Of a stretch of DNA of 64,000 bases, positions 63,571 through 64,000 are shown in pieces (the first letter of the stretch is position 1; every line of letters starts with the position of its first letter). A program made the position numbers and the translations under genes. The notes under the pieces are model-generated. The model searched no databases, was not told the DNA's origin, and saw only the letters and a list, made by a program, of their open reading frames with translations. This DNA comes from Aerobium sp039839275. Lineage in GTDB: Bacteria > Pseudomonadota > Alphaproteobacteria > Rhizobiales > Rhizobiaceae. Location: NCBI RefSeq assembly GCF_039839275.1, contig NZ_JBDOQP010000002.1, positions 930,001 through 994,000 of the forward strand. The letters are read 5' to 3'.

Positions 63571-64000
63571 CTAAGAAATTCTCCCGAACCAGCCGCCATA
63601 GGCTGGCAACCGTATGACGCCATCCGCATTGGAACCGGACAGGCCATGGCCGAGGATCGACTCCGGCGTCGCGTCGTCACGCAACGTGGTCGAGGCTTCC
63701 TCGTGCCCCAGATTGAATACGCACATTATGCGTTCGCTGCCCTGGCTGCGCACGAAAGCGACCACGTCGCCGCTTGTCTGCAAAAACTCGATCGCGCCTT
63801 TCACCAGCGTCGGATGGTCGGCGCGGAAGGTGAGCATCCGACGATAGTGCTCGAGCAACGAGCCCGGATCGTCTTCCTGGGTATTCACCGCGAGCGTGAT
63901 GTGCTCGGCCGGCACCGGCAGCCACGGCTTTGCGGTCGAGAAGCCGCCATTCGGCTGATAGGATTCCCAGACCATCGGCGTGCGGCAGCCGTCGCGCCCC
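63571..64000 (-). CDS. aglA: Alpha-glucosidase, GH13 family (C-terminal part only)
   Basis: The last 143 codons of a GH13 enzyme enter from the right edge: RDGCRTPMVWE is the conserved segment of AglA-type alpha-glucosidases, followed by HYRRMLTFRADHPTLVKG and the beta-sandwich end. It cleaves imported alpha-glucosides to glucose. Its stop is 21 bases before aglK on the same strand, so both belong to one operon. Truncated by the window only. Confidence 0.87.
   Translation of the reverse strand, partial: GRDGCRTPMVWESYQPNGGFSTAKPWLPVPAEHITLAVNTQEDDPGSLLEHYRRMLTFRADHPTLVKGAIEFLQTSGDVVAFVRSQGSERIMCVFNLGHEEASTTLRDDATPESILGHGLSGSNADGVIRLPAYGGWFGRIS

Overview
This window reads as a high-GC alphaproteobacterial chromosome, most likely from the Rhizobiales (Phyllobacteriaceae: Mesorhizobium, Nitratireductor, Aquamicrobium or a relative). 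The support is an alpha-type LexA box (GTTC-N7-GTTC) before the comM gene, an alpha-type heat-shock promoter before dnaK, the rhizobial cysG-DUF2849-cysI-DUF934 order, an agl alpha-glucoside locus, PmtA and many ABC and TRAP uptake systems. The genus is inference. I see no tRNA, rRNA, CRISPR array, prophage or insertion sequence. No intergenic gap exceeds 300 bases.

Layout. 1-861: end of grpE and a TRIC/UPF0126 membrane protein. 873-7814: a PAS-LuxR regulator divergent from a branched-chain-amino-acid-type ABC transporter operon that ends in an alpha/beta hydrolase. This operon is interrupted by three long palindromic repeats. 7821-13204: a host-attachment-type protein, the siroheme and sulfite-reduction operon, rpsU and a small NepR-like protein. 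13308-16696: a solute-symporter/histidine-kinase fusion with a small membrane partner and a CheY-like regulator. 16785-25111: an XRE/ScfR-type regulator divergent from a second complete Liv-type ABC operon, then moeA.

25129-32071 (minus strand) is the most distinctive region. It is one tightly packed operon: tetR, TAXI-type TRAP binding protein, fused TRAP permease, LigI lactonase, GalB, LigK/GalC aldolase and GalD. It encodes import plus the complete lower protocatechuate 4,5-cleavage route from 2-pyrone-4,6-dicarboxylate to pyruvate and oxaloacetate, with no ring-cleavage enzyme. It looks like a self-contained scavenging pathway for 2-pyrone-4,6-dicarboxylate or a close relative. A TetR-type operator palindrome lies over the likely promoter.

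32311-34294: a tandem DUF1428 protein and two VOC proteins. 34311-39663: an aa3-type terminal oxidase locus with fused subunits I and III, in which the K-channel lysine is replaced by Gln, plus CopD-like and CtaG assembly proteins. 39840-50435: an RlpA-like protein, a SMP-30 protein, a GGDEF/EAL protein, gshB, comM with its SOS box, a transglutaminase-like protein, the PHA depolymerase, pyrF, an FMN reductase and phospholipid N-methyltransferase. 50547-53790: dnaJ and dnaK behind a heat-shock promoter. 54075-59940: a DUF423 protein, an oxidoreductase, and pheS and pheT separated by three small genes. 60050-61419: rplT, rpmI and infC, the last with an AUU start. 61634-64000: an alpha/beta hydrolase and the edge of an alpha-glucoside uptake and hydrolysis locus.

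Many genes overlap by 1-4 bases (ATGA, TGATG, TAGTG), which indicates translational coupling within operons. Start codons were moved from the first ATG where a Shine-Dalgarno site, the family length or an overlap favoured another codon. Functions come from recognising family motifs by eye; no database search was run.
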